DNA of 64,000 nucleotides from Methanosalsum zhilinae DSM 4017 (GTDB lineage: Archaea; Halobacteriota; Methanosarcinia; Methanosarcinales; Methanosarcinaceae): NCBI RefSeq assembly GCF_000217995.1, contig NC_015676.1, positions 1,657,708 to 1,721,707 on the forward strand, given 5' to 3'. Made by a program: the position numbers and the translations under genes. Under the pieces are notes generated by a model. That model was not told where the DNA came from and ran no database searches. It was given only the letters and a program-made list of their open reading frames with translations. Of the stretch, positions 17,462 to 26,492 are shown in pieces; within the stretch, counting starts at the first letter, position 1, and each line of letters begins with the position of its first letter.

Positions 17462-20215
17462 TCAATATTTACTTGTGTGTAATCCTGTCTTTGCATCGTA
17501 TATTAGCTTCACTTTCTGACGATTTTGGTTCTCTCCAAAACCTAGCCACATACCGTCTTCCTGCAGTTCCATAGGTATAAACAAACTCCATTTACATTTA
17601 TCTTTCATAGAATTTTTAGTTTCATCAATTAGTTCATTTATCTCCTCAGGATAACTAGGATATTTAACACGAATTGCGCTTACATTGACTTGGCTCATCT
17701 CCCAGGGGTGTCGGGTTGAACTATTAAGTGGTAATATCGCACCGTTTACTAATTTACCTAACCTTAAAGTTATAGAATCACCTAAGCGCGTTGGTACGAC
17801 CGTATCATCGATCCATTGAGTACCTGTACGATCATATCCCTGAAATATTTTTAAAGATCTCCAGACGGCCATTGATTTTTCAGCCATAGTTTCGCCATAA
17901 GCATTCCTATCCACATTTAACAAAGCACTGGGGATGCTTTCATCTGCATTAGGTCCAAAAACACCTTCTATTAAGTATCTGCTATCTCGAGGAATATGCA
18001 TTTCTTTCATTTCCAAAAGCAACTTTGCAGTAAGCCAAAGTTTACCATGTGTTTGATATACATAGCAACCTTTTGAAAACATACCAGAATACCAGCTATC
18101 AGATGCATCTTCTGTCGGCCTTGGGGATAATATACCCAATACTGGAGTTTTTCTAGAATCTTGCGTAGCAATATTACCATTTAAATCACGTTTGTGTCTA
18201 TGTAACCGACCTGCCCTTTGAATAATAAGGTCAATTGGAGCCAAATCTGTTACCATATAATCAAAATCAAGGTCTAGTGATTGTTCAACAACCTGCGTAG
18301 ATATTAAAATCTTACCAGCCCTCTGTTTATTACCACTGTTTTTGCCAAATGTCTCGAGTACTGACTCTTCAATTTTGAGTCTATCTCCCATTGTGAATCT
18401 TGCGTGGAATAAAATAACATTCTCGTGACCTATACAGTTGGCAATTGAATTATAAGCATCTATGGCATCATCTACTGTATTTCGAATCCAACAGCAACAA
18501 AATCCATTATTTGAAGCATCTATTATACTTTTTCGAACATGAGTTTTATCATGGAAAAATTCACATGAAACAACTCGTTCATTTTGAGATAAGTAATCAA
18601 CTGGTTGTTCTTCTGATCCAGAACTTGATATATGTGTAACCAAAGGGTACTCGATCTTAGACACTGATTCAAACTCATAGCCTGCTCCAGTAGAAAACGA
18701 TCGGACCAAATCATTTTTTTGTTTTAGCGGTAATGTAGCTGATAAAAGAATTACACTTCCACCCAGGGAAGCATGGAAAGTGAGCAAATTACATAACAAT
18801 TCATGCATATAAGGATCATATGCGTGGACTTCATCAACTATCAACACATTTCTAGATAAACCTAATAGTCTTAGAGATTGGTGCTTTGATGGGAGCACAC
18901 TCATAATAGCTTGATCAATTGTACCAACCCCAACGTCAGCTAACAACGATTTTTTTCTATTATCTGCTATCCAAGCAGAACATTGAGCTGAAATGGTTGA
19001 TTCTTTGGTATTGTTCTCACCATAAAAATCATTTTCAGTTTTATTTGGTCCTATAGTATTTCTAAAAATTTTTGAGAGATGACTTTGTCCGTGTGCTAGA
19101 ACCAGTGATGGATTGGATATAGGCTCATATATCTTCGAATAAGACTCGTATAATCTTTCATACATTGCATTAGAAGTAGCCATTGTGGGTAACCCAAAAA
19201 ACAAACCATGTAGCCCTTCTCTAATCATTAACCTGTGAGATAAAGAAATTGCTGCCTCTGTTTTTCCACTACCTGTAGTATCTTCTATAATGAAAAGCTG
19301 TGGACCATTTCCAAGCTCCATCTCAGAAACAAAATTTTGCATTGGGGTAGGTTTTTTGATATAACCAAACAGGTGATTAATTCCACTCTCATGAGATACC
19401 TGTGATGGACATATCCCCGAATCTTTTAAAGCTTTTTTAGAGGCAGGTAACGCTATCTCAGTCCAGTATTTTTCTAAATTCATTATTGATGAATTATAAT
19501 TAAAATATGACTCTGACGACCCTATCCAGTCACTGACTACTGCAAGGCCAGATAGAAGCCAAGAAGTTTTTTTAAAATATCTTTCCAAATCTTCAAAGAT
19601 ATCTACATCCCCACTATTTGAGGTTAGTGAGCTAAATCCATTTTTGAGTATAAGTTGGGATATTGACTCAATATAAGAAACTGCCATTTCCTTGTCATCA
19701 CTGGAGAACAATTCATCATAGTTGATTTGGACTCCATTGTTTATATAAATAGGAGGATAGCCATGATGCCCAGTAGTAGCACGCAGCCACGGTAATATCA
19801 GTTCATTCCAGTCAAACTCATCATAGATTGTTTTATCAAGTGATAATATATTCATTTTCCACAAATCATTCCATAAGCTGTTCCATAGATGGTATCCTAA
19901 ACTGTCATGTCTTATTTCATAACTTTTCTCAGAGCTATAACCTCTCAATTTTTTCATAAGATGAGGTTGTAGTGACTGGAAATTCTTAGAAAATTTACCG
20001 ATATCATGAATTGCAATATAAAATGTTATAAGGCAAATCAAATCGTCGTCTTCTATTGGTAAATAATTTTTAAATTTTTCTAAGAAGATCTTGTCATTGT
20101 GTAATAATGAATTAGCAGTTGCTGCTACATCAAGACAATGATATGCTAACAAGTGGTAGTTAAATTCTTCATCAGAACCTGTTCTGAATTTTCCCCAATT
20201 ATTGTAAAAATTCAC
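17462..20215 (-). CDS. cas3: CRISPR-associated helicase/nuclease Cas3 (HD domain fused)
   Basis: This 917-residue protein has an N-terminal HD nuclease domain (YHCLDVAATA, His70-Asp71 in IAIHDIGKF, TGHHGYPP, VSDWIGSS). An SF2 helicase follows, with Walker A DTTGSGKTE at about 312-320, DEVH at 461-464, ILLSATLP, and the motif VI region QRAGRLHRH. It degrades DNA strands opened by Cascade. The start is GTG 20215 with GGGAT upstream. It is first in the cas operon. All nuclease and helicase motifs look intact. Confidence 0.96.
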   Translation of the reverse strand: MNFYNNWGKFRTGSDEEFNYHLLAYHCLDVAATANSLLHNDKIFLEKFKNYLPIEDDDLICLITFYIAIHDIGKFSKNFQSLQPHLMKKLRGYSSEKSYEIRHDSLGYHLWNSLWNDLWKMNILSLDKTIYDEFDWNELILPWLRATTGHHGYPPIYINNGVQINYDELFSSDDKEMAVSYIESISQLILKNGFSSLTSNSGDVDIFEDLERYFKKTSWLLSGLAVVSDWIGSSESYFNYNSSIMNLEKYWTEIALPASKKALKDSGICPSQVSHESGINHLFGYIKKPTPMQNFVSEMELGNGPQLFIIEDTTGSGKTEAAISLSHRLMIREGLHGLFFGLPTMATSNAMYERLYESYSKIYEPISNPSLVLAHGQSHLSKIFRNTIGPNKTENDFYGENNTKESTISAQCSAWIADNRKKSLLADVGVGTIDQAIMSVLPSKHQSLRLLGLSRNVLIVDEVHAYDPYMHELLCNLLTFHASLGGSVILLSATLPLKQKNDLVRSFSTGAGYEFESVSKIEYPLVTHISSSGSEEQPVDYLSQNERVVSCEFFHDKTHVRKSIIDASNNGFCCCWIRNTVDDAIDAYNSIANCIGHENVILFHARFTMGDRLKIEESVLETFGKNSGNKQRAGKILISTQVVEQSLDLDFDYMVTDLAPIDLIIQRAGRLHRHKRDLNGNIATQDSRKTPVLGILSPRPTEDASDSWYSGMFSKGCYVYQTHGKLWLTAKLLLEMKEMHIPRDSRYLIEGVFGPNADESIPSALLNVDRNAYGETMAEKSMAVWRSLKIFQGYDRTGTQWIDDTVVPTRLGDSITLRLGKLVNGAILPLNSSTRHPWEMSQVNVSAIRVKYPSYPEEINELIDETKNSMKDKCKWSLFIPMELQEDGMWLGFGENQNRQKVKLIYDAKTGLHTSKY

Positions 20216-20373
20216 TATTGTATCCCACTAGATAAATAACTTACATTAGTAATTTTTATGATAGTATATCAATTTTTTTATTTAGATTAATTTTTAGTTT
20301 GTGTTATGATTTTGTTATATCTACATACGTAGGTAATCTATCCGGTCTACAACAGCGATTTATAAAAACTGCG

Positions 20374-22052
20374 GATTCATCCCCACGTGTGTGGGGAACT
20401 CCAGAAGGGATTCAGGCCGTTCGGGGGAATACGCGGTTCATCCCCACGTGTGTGGGGAACTCTTCAAAGAATTCTATAGGGTTAAAAACAAGTGAGGTTC
20501 ATCCCCACGTGTGTGGGGAACTCATCTGTTGAATATGTTACTGTTCGATTTACTGCGGTTCATCCCCACGTGTGTGGGGAACTCATGGTCTGTGGAGATG
20601 ATGGTGAGAGGAAGGTCGGTTCATCCCCACGTGTGTGGGGAACTCAGTGCCAGCACTCTCATCCACTTTCCAATACCCGGTTCATCCCCACGTGTGTGGG
20701 GAACTCCCTATTTTAATCTCATCTTTCATTATTAAAACCGGTTCATCCCCACGTGTGTGGGGAACTCTCGATCAGACAGGGACGGATGCAAGTTCTAACT
20801 GGTTCATCCCCACGTGTGTGGGGAACTCATCACCCCTAAGCGTTTTAGTACTCCCTGGTAAAAGGTTCATCCCCACGTGTGTGGGGAACTCTGGGACAGA
20901 CTTTACACAGTTCAACCCGTTAACGGTTCATCCCCACGTGTGTGGGGAACTCGTTGAAGGATTAACTCCGAATCTATCCGCTACATGGTTCATCCCCACG
21001 TGTGTGGGGAACTCTTTTTCCTCAACACAAAATAACCACATGGGGTCGGTTCATCCCCACGTGTGTGGGGAACTCATTATCATAATCATTGAACCAAACC
21101 GTTTTAACGGTTCATCCCCACGTGTGTGGGGAACTCGGTCCTGAATTCGCAGGTATCATATATTGCATCGGTTCATCCCCACGTGTGTGGGGAACTCATC
21201 CCGCACATAAACCCGTTGTCGCACCCGCTCGGTTCATCCCCACGTGTGTGGGGAACTCGATTGATGCTATCGATTTCTTCCCCGTTGTGTCGGTTCATCC
21301 CCACGTGTGTGGGGAACTCTCTTTATCCCCCATGGGTGCATAATGTGACCACGGTTCATCCCCACGTGTGTGGGGAACTCTCTTTCAGCAAGCCTTCTTT
21401 TTGCTTCTGAATCGGTTCATCCCCACGTGTGTGGGGAACTCATATTGCTTCAGCAATATCTAAACCAATATTTCGGTTCATCCCCACGTGTGTGGGGAAC
21501 TCTGGTAAAGCAAGGTTTTGTCCAAACTTTAGTCCGGTTCATCCCCACGTGTGTGGGGAACTCGAATTACTCATATCGGTATCAAATAAATTATACGGTT
21601 CATCCCCACGTGTGTGGGGAACTCTGCATCACCATACCACATCATGATATGCCCGACGGTTCATCCCCACGTGTGTGGGGAACTCATCTAAACTCAAACC
21701 TACTCGTTACGATTAAACGGTTCATCCCCACGTGTGTGGGGAACTCTTCGCATTATATCAGAATTTGATTTACCTGTAGCGGTTCATCCCCACGTGTGTG
21801 GGGAACTCTACCCATCATCAGTGAATCCGTCATCTGGTACTGGTTCATCCCCACGTGTGTGGGGAACTCGTAAGTATATTCGAAGATATCGACAGGGTAA
21901 ACGGTTCATCCCCACGTGTGTGGGGAACTCCCGTCACCGCTTTTTTGTGGCAAAAACTTTACAGGTTCATCCCCACGTGTGTGGGGAACTCTGGTTCTAA
22001 GTTGTCCCATAGTACTAAAAAGCCGGTTCATCCCCACGTGTGTGGGGAACTC
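20374..22052 (-). CRISPR. Type I-E CRISPR array, 28 repeats and 27 spacers
   Basis: Twenty-eight copies of a 28-base repeat start at 20374, 20435, 20496 and so on to 22025. Read on the minus strand, the repeat begins GAGTTCCCC and ends GGGGATGAACC, like the E. coli I-E repeat, with the palindrome CCCCAC/GTGGGG. Spacing is 61 bases (33-base spacers) except for one 35-base and two 34-base spacers. The only variant repeat is the leftmost one (one substitution), so 20374 is the trailer and the leader is on the right. Transcription is therefore leftward, the same strand as the cas genes. The spacers are all different by eye. Confidence 0.98.
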
Positions 22053-22255
22053 TGTTTCTTATATATTTGATTAGAAAGGATGAAGGCAACTTTCTTCCGT
22101 ATACAGAATTATTGCGTTAAACATACATTGTCATTAACTTCTTTTACGTCTCCATCTATATTATTTTTTACCGAACTGATTTCAAAAATATAAAACAAAT
22201 TATAAAAAAATTGTTTATTATCACCTATTATATCCTGATTTTGCTGCAATTCTTA
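22053..22255 (-). promoter_or_regulatory. CRISPR leader region
   Basis: This AT-rich stretch borders the newest, non-degenerate end of the array and has no ORF. Read leftward it contains TATA-like runs around 22185-22205 (TTTTATATTT, TTTATAATTT) that could drive pre-crRNA transcription. New spacers should be inserted at 22052. The exact promoter is not resolved. Confidence 0.6.
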
Positions 22256-22668
22256 TCATTGCATTTCAATTTTTTCTGCAAAGTATAAATGCTGTCGGTC
22301 AGGACAGTACATATCGAGTTCGATCTTCAGTCTCTGCACTAAATCGCAGCAATACCGGTAAGCTATTCCAAAGTTTTGTTTCAGGATTCTGCATAGCTGG
22401 TATGTTGTGATTCCGTCGTATACATATCCTCGCAGTTCACGCAGAATCTCCTAGACCAGTTGTTCTTTGGTAGCTGAATCTGTAACCTTTACATCACAGA
22501 CTATGTAAGTAACTTTTTTCTCCCGAATTTCTTTAACTATTTCGACAGAATGGACAAATAATATATTCTTTTAGTATCGCTTCATTTTTAAATAACCGCT
22601 TTTCAACAAGTATGGTGTTCATGCATTCCGGACATATAGATATTATTTTTTTGCAGGTTGCATTAAGG
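22256..22668 (-). pseudogene. Decayed zinc-ribbon/helical protein gene
   Basis: Leftward translation gives fragments of one protein broken by a frameshift and a stop. The first fragment is ISICPECMNTILVEKRLFKN, then ICPFCRNS and a stop (Cys-x2-Cys pairs of a zinc ribbon). After a +1 shift come VKEIREKKVTYIVCDVKV, an in-frame TAG, then ILRELRGYVYDGITTYQLCR and a helix to TGA 22256. No family is recognised. It lies inside the island, between the leader and the integrase fragment, and is clearly not functional as one protein. Confidence 0.55.
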
Positions 22669-22697
22669 CATCTTCTTCATCAAAAACTACAGAATGA

Positions 22698-22963
22698 TTA
22701 TTCAAAATGATACATGATTCGTTCAATTTCAGCAACCACTCTATACACGTCTGTAAGAGTTACTTCATTAAAATCCTTGCTAAAATATCTAACTGGCTAA
22801 GATATTTCAAAACAAGTGTGTCTGACAATCCTTCCCCATACAGAACATTTACAAATTCAAAAATTATATCTTTGTTTCGATGTAAATAATCTGCATCAAT
22901 AATTGTTTTTCTGCAGATTCTATTTTGATTAGATAAATATCCAAAATTAGCTGGGTGAAAGTA
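22698..22963 (-). pseudogene. Remnant of a tyrosine recombinase/integrase (N-terminal part)
   Basis: Leftward translation gives NKDIIFEFVNVLYGEGLSDT, then LVLKYLSQLDILA. After a one-base shift it continues DFNEVTLTDVYRVVAEIER and stops shortly after. This matches the SAM-like N-terminal domain of archaeal XerA/phage-type tyrosine recombinases, where such a segment is followed by the YSEWTKHDYK region that is missing here. The catalytic domain is gone. It lies 24 bases from the tRNA-Thr gene, the usual place for an integrase of a tRNA-targeting element. Confidence 0.55.
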
Positions 22964-22986
22964 TTAGGCTTGATACTGTCTTAAGA

Positions 22987-23058
22987 AGCCTCGGGCGGGA
23001 TTTGAACCCGCGACCTCGTCCTTACCAAGGACGCGCTATGCCCCTAAGCCACCGAGGC
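22987..23058 (-). tRNA. tRNA-Thr (anticodon GGT)
   Basis: The minus strand folds into a full cloverleaf: acceptor GCCTCGG paired with CCGAGGC, anticodon stem CGTCC/GGACG with loop TTGGTAA (anticodon GGT), and T arm GCGGG TTCAAAT CCCGC. The discriminator base is U, as in archaeal tRNA-Thr. CCA is not encoded and there is no intron. The 3' end faces the CRISPR island, so this gene is the probable integration site. Confidence 0.96.
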
Positions 23059-23135
23059 TCATTGTAAGAATAATGAGTTGATTCCACCAGATGTTGCGAA
23101 TCAATTATGAAGGTTTCGGTTGAAACCGGAAAATG

Positions 23136-23642
23136 TCAGAGGTTCCATCGCTCATCTACCGGGAAACTCTCTTTTATCCACATGAGAGTATAGCCATGAT
23201 GCATTATCCGGTATGTTCTTGAGAGAACCTTATGGCATCCGAAAAGATCTTCACCATTATCAAGCCGGATGGTTTCAAAGTCCCTGCGGGTTTCAATTCC
23301 ATGGTTTCTCAGGATCTTGCCAATTGGAATATCTGCCCTCATCAGATCCTGCTGCATTCCAGGAGGCATTCTTGAGAGAGGAGACATGGATGTGGCATGC
23401 ACATACTCAACATCACCTGCCATAAGTGTGACTGTACGCAGATTGACATCTTCATCAGGATTTACTCCAAGCACTGATGCCATCTCATTATCAGCCTTAA
23501 CCACATGCTGGTTCTCTGTGATTACTGAAACGTCATTTCGGGTCATGATTTCAAGAAGGAATGTTACTGACCCGTCAGTTCCTGCACATACCCTGAGGCA
23601 GGTGGGAATATCAAACTCCTTCAGTTTTTCAAGAAATGCCAT
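23136..23642 (-). CDS. Chorismate lyase-like protein (UbiC/DUF98 type)
   Basis: This 168-residue protein has the chorismate pyruvate-lyase pattern: VNLRTVTLMAGDVEYVHATS, then MSPLSRMP (the UbiC-like arginine and hydrophobic strand) and DIPIGKILRNHGIETRRDF. In methanogens a protein of this type is thought to make 4-hydroxybenzoate from chorismate for the methanopterin pathway, and that is the likeliest role here (inference). It follows the DUF5611 gene by 18 bases on the same strand. The segment FLEKLKEFDIPTCLRVCAGTD-like N-terminus fits the family length of about 170. Confidence 0.72.
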   Translation of the reverse strand: MAFLEKLKEFDIPTCLRVCAGTDGSVTFLLEIMTRNDVSVITENQHVVKADNEMASVLGVNPDEDVNLRTVTLMAGDVEYVHATSMSPLSRMPPGMQQDLMRADIPIGKILRNHGIETRRDFETIRLDNGEDLFGCHKVLSRTYRIMHHGYTLMWIKESFPVDERWNL

Positions 23643-23660
23643 AGGAATTCTTCACAGGAT

Positions 23661-23969
23661 TTACTTGGTAACTTCCTTTTTAGCCTGCTTGACCCGCTCT
23701 TTTGCAGAATATCCTGTAGCATCGTCAAGAAACTGCCTGAAACGCTTATTGGTATCAAGTATCAGATTTTCATCGGTAACATCGGTATCAGATACTGTAT
23801 CCACCACAAGTTTCTTGTTCTCTATCCATACTTCCATTTTCGAGATTGCGCCATAAGATGTCACAAGTCGGTCATCTGTACGTTCTATCTCCGGAAAATT
23901 CTCTTCAAGGACTGAATGAATACGATCAATATCAGGACTGTAACCGCGTTTTAGTTTGTATGACTGCAT
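23661..23969 (-). CDS. DUF5611 family archaeal protein
   Basis: This 102-residue protein opens MQSYKLKRGYSPDIDRIHSV and contains MEVWIENKKLVVDTVSD and ILDTNKRFRQFLDDATGYSA, followed by a lysine-rich end. I recognise it as the conserved methanogen family DUF5611, whose function is unknown. The compact alpha/beta layout with a KERVKQAKK tail could bind nucleic acid or a partner protein, but nothing more can be said. It is the first gene of a two-gene unit with the chorismate-lyase-like gene. Confidence 0.75.
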   Translation of the reverse strand: MQSYKLKRGYSPDIDRIHSVLEENFPEIERTDDRLVTSYGAISKMEVWIENKKLVVDTVSDTDVTDENLILDTNKRFRQFLDDATGYSAKERVKQAKKEVTK

Positions 23970-24117
23970 TTTAAAACCTCTTATTACAACCTCTTTATTC
24001 CGGATAATAGCTACATATTTTACTTAATCCTTTTGATTTAAAAACAGTAAGCGATCATTTTTTATTCAATTGAGGATATCATTTCAGGAATACCACAGCC
24101 ATATACAGGTGATCAGA

Positions 24118-24420
24118 ATGCCCAAAAAATTATCATTTGAAGATCTTGTAGCAGAGAAGGAGAAAGAAGCAGAAGATGTCGAAAACATTGAACTTGAGGA
24201 CATGTACGACCTGATAATACCTCCAGGGACCCCTTCGTACATCATATATGACCTTGTGGAAGAATTCAATCTCGAACCTGTGGACAGGAGAGTTAAGGTC
24301 AATATCGTAGACTGTGATGAACGGGATGTACTGGCACTCAGGGGTCAGCTGGAAGATGTCCAGGAAGCTGAACAGATTCTCTACAGAGAATTGAAAGCCT
24401 GGGCAGAAGACCAGGAATAA
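24118..24420 (+). CDS. Conserved acidic hypothetical protein (100 aa)
   Basis: ATG 24118 is preceded by a strong AGGTGATC ribosome binding site, so it is preferred over an upstream ATG at 24070. The protein is very acidic: a helical EKEKEAEDVENIELEDMYDL segment, then IIPPGTPSYIIYDLVEEF and VKVNIVDCDERDVLALRG. It looks like a small alpha/beta domain without cysteine clusters or membrane segments. No function is known to me. It converges on the marker 2 gene with one base between stops. Confidence 0.75.
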   Translation: MPKKLSFEDLVAEKEKEAEDVENIELEDMYDLIIPPGTPSYIIYDLVEEFNLEPVDRRVKVNIVDCDERDVLALRGQLEDVQEAEQILYRELKAWAEDQE

Positions 24421-24421
24421 A

Positions 24422-25423
24422 TCAGAAGTCCATATTTATACCGGTAATGGTATCACTGTTAAAATCAAAAACTGTTGCTTTTGAATCCTCATTGAAAATC
24501 TCAAGTCTGCGGCTATCATTAATCGAGCCGATCACAGCTGCAGTAATACCTGCATCCCTGAAGATACGGATACATTCTGATGCATTCTCCTCCTTTGCAG
24601 TAAGAACATAACCTGTTGCAGGATAGACCTTGAGCCACTGTTCAAGATCAACTGAATCAGGAACAGGAATCCGATCAAGATCAACCATTGCACCAACTTT
24701 ACTGCTCTCACACAGCATTCCCAGAGTGCCAATTGTCCCGGGGTTGCTGATATCCTTGCCTGCGGTTGCAATTTTTGCCTCACCTATCTTCTGCATTACC
24801 ATATACATCTCCCTGACCTGGGAAGGATCCTTGAATGATGTTGTATCCCAGCTATATGGTGAGTTGGGGCCTAACCTGCCATCCAGATCATAGGCTGCAA
24901 TTACTGCATCACCGGCCTGGGCAGTATCACTCCTGATAATGCAATCCTTTTTAGCTATTCCAATAATAGCAACGGATATTGAAGTATAGGGAGTGTCAGG
25001 GTGCATGTGTCCACCAACCATGGGCACACTGAATTTTTTAACACCATCGGATATCCCCTTTATCAGCTGCTCACAGGCATCCATATTGTCTGTTGACAGA
25101 ATATTGACCATTGCCAGTGGACGCCCGCCCATAGCAGATATGTCATTTACATTCACAAGCACTGAAGAGTATCCTGCCCACCATGGACTGGCTTCAGTGA
25201 TTTTTCCCCATATGCCGTCTGCTGCAAAGAGGATTACGTCATCTCCTCCGATACCAATCACTGCAGCATCATCACCAAAATCTATAATCGTTCCCTGGTA
25301 ATCAGAACGAACATTTTCAAAAATACGGACAATATCTTCAATTGGCTTCTTTCGGGTAAGACCCTCAAATTCCCTGATGTCGCGGACAATTTTTTTCAGA
25401 TCCAGACCGGTCATCTCCAACAA
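24422..25423 (-). CDS. Methanogenesis marker protein 2 (AIR synthase/ThiL-like)
   Basis: This 333-residue protein of the PurM/ThiL/SelD fold has GTIIDFGDDAAVIGIGGDDV at the nucleotide site, FAADGIWGKITEASPWWAGY, VLVNVNDISAMGGRPLAMVN and VGGHMHPDTPY. The FAADGIWGK...PWWAGY block is characteristic of the putative methanogenesis marker 2 family, which is near-universal in methanogens and of unknown reaction. An ATP-dependent activation step is expected from the fold. It lies 18 bases downstream of the nifB-type gene on the same strand, so the two are probably co-transcribed. Confidence 0.85.
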   Translation of the reverse strand: MLEMTGLDLKKIVRDIREFEGLTRKKPIEDIVRIFENVRSDYQGTIIDFGDDAAVIGIGGDDVILFAADGIWGKITEASPWWAGYSSVLVNVNDISAMGGRPLAMVNILSTDNMDACEQLIKGISDGVKKFSVPMVGGHMHPDTPYTSISVAIIGIAKKDCIIRSDTAQAGDAVIAAYDLDGRLGPNSPYSWDTTSFKDPSQVREMYMVMQKIGEAKIATAGKDISNPGTIGTLGMLCESSKVGAMVDLDRIPVPDSVDLEQWLKVYPATGYVLTAKEENASECIRIFRDAGITAAVIGSINDSRRLEIFNEDSKATVFDFNSDTITGINMDF

Positions 25424-25441
25424 ATCCCTGCCATAACAGTA

Positions 25442-26386
25442 TTAACTATCCCTTTTTAACCGGATCAGCCTTCTTCTCTCCTCACTCACCTGAGACAGAT
25501 CCTTTCCAAGAAGTCCGTAGGCATCAGCGCGGCACTGTCTGCAGTGCTTCATCTGGCTTACAAATTCCTCACATGCCTTCTGAGCCTTTGCCCTTTCTTC
25601 CGTGGTAGGCGCTCTGAGGGATGAAAACTCACCCTGTGGTATCATCGGAATGATATTCATGATATACACTCCCATCTCACTCATCCTTCTGGCAATATCT
25701 ACCACATGGTCATCATTGATAGTAGGAATAAGAACTGTGTTGATCTTCACAACAATACCGGCATCCACAGCTGCTCTGATACCTTCCATCTGGCGCCTGT
25801 GGAGTATCTTTGCCGCTTCCGGACCTTTGTAGATCTTCCCTTCATGAACTATATGTGAATAGATCTTCTCCATAATTTTAGGATCAACTGCATTCACAGT
25901 AACTGTAAGAGTGGATATATCCAGCCTAACCAGATCATCCACCCTATCAGGAAGAGCCAGACCATTGGTGCTCATGCACAGAAGAAGATCAGGAAACTCT
26001 TTCTTAACCAGCTCAAGAGTTTCAAATGTCTCATCATTTGCCAGTGGATCTCCAGGCCCTGCAATTCCCACCACCTTGATATAAGGGTGTTCACTTAGCA
26101 CATTTCGAAGTTTGGAGACAGCCTCCTGGGGGGTTAGAACTTCACTGGTAACCCCGGGCCTGCTCTCGTTGACGCAGTCGTATTCACGTACACAGAACCT
26201 GCACTGGATATTGCATGCAGGTGCAACAGGAAGATGTATCCGTCCATACTTGTGCTGGGCTTTTGGATCATAGCAGGGATGATCAGCTATCTTTCTTAGA
26301 ACATCACTGCCCTCATATTCAGGACATGCTGATATTTCCGAATGCCTGCTATCTCCCTGAACCTTCTCATTTTCTTTATCTGGCAT
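25442..26386 (-). CDS. nifB: NifB-type radical SAM protein
   Basis: From ATG 26386 (GGAG 8 bases upstream; the frame also extends to 26410) this is 314 residues. It has the NifB core: HPCYDPKAQHKYGRIHLPVA, the radical SAM motif CNIQCRFC (Cys-x3-Cys-x2-Cys), ESRPGVTSEVLTP, GIAGPGDPLAN, CMSTNGLALP and TVTVNAVDPKI. The C-terminal Cys pair is CRQCRADAYGLLG. NifB builds the carbide-containing 8Fe-9S precursor of nitrogenase cofactor. No nifH, nifD, nifK, nifE or nifN lies in the window. Its partner here is marker 2, hinting at a methanogenesis role. Confidence 0.9.
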   Translation of the reverse strand: MPDKENEKVQGDSRHSEISACPEYEGSDVLRKIADHPCYDPKAQHKYGRIHLPVAPACNIQCRFCVREYDCVNESRPGVTSEVLTPQEAVSKLRNVLSEHPYIKVVGIAGPGDPLANDETFETLELVKKEFPDLLLCMSTNGLALPDRVDDLVRLDISTLTVTVNAVDPKIMEKIYSHIVHEGKIYKGPEAAKILHRRQMEGIRAAVDAGIVVKINTVLIPTINDDHVVDIARRMSEMGVYIMNIIPMIPQGEFSSLRAPTTEERAKAQKACEEFVSQMKHCRQCRADAYGLLGKDLSQVSEERRRLIRLKRDS

Positions 26387-26492
26387 CTTATTCTCCATGA
26401 GTAAAAGCAATCACAGTACAATTAAAACATTAAAATCCATCTATAAATTAGCATCCGTTCATTGATATATGTTTTGCAAATGCAAACAGGTC

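Noticed and set aside
20374-22052. Self-targeting spacers against this window
   Set aside because: I saw no spacer matching other parts of the window, but a full comparison needs a search.
20299-22070. Many plus-strand ORFs of 71-169 aa with repeated peptides such as HPHVCGEL and RFIPTCVGNS
   Set aside because: They are translations of the CRISPR repeats in three frames, not a repeat protein family.
22707-22889. 60-aa plus-strand ORF in the region left of tRNA-Thr
   Set aside because: The minus strand there reads as an integrase fragment, and the plus ORF has no recognisable content.
25442-26386. Reading the NifB gene as proof of nitrogen fixation
   Set aside because: No nif structural or scaffold genes are in the window, and NifB may serve another cofactor.
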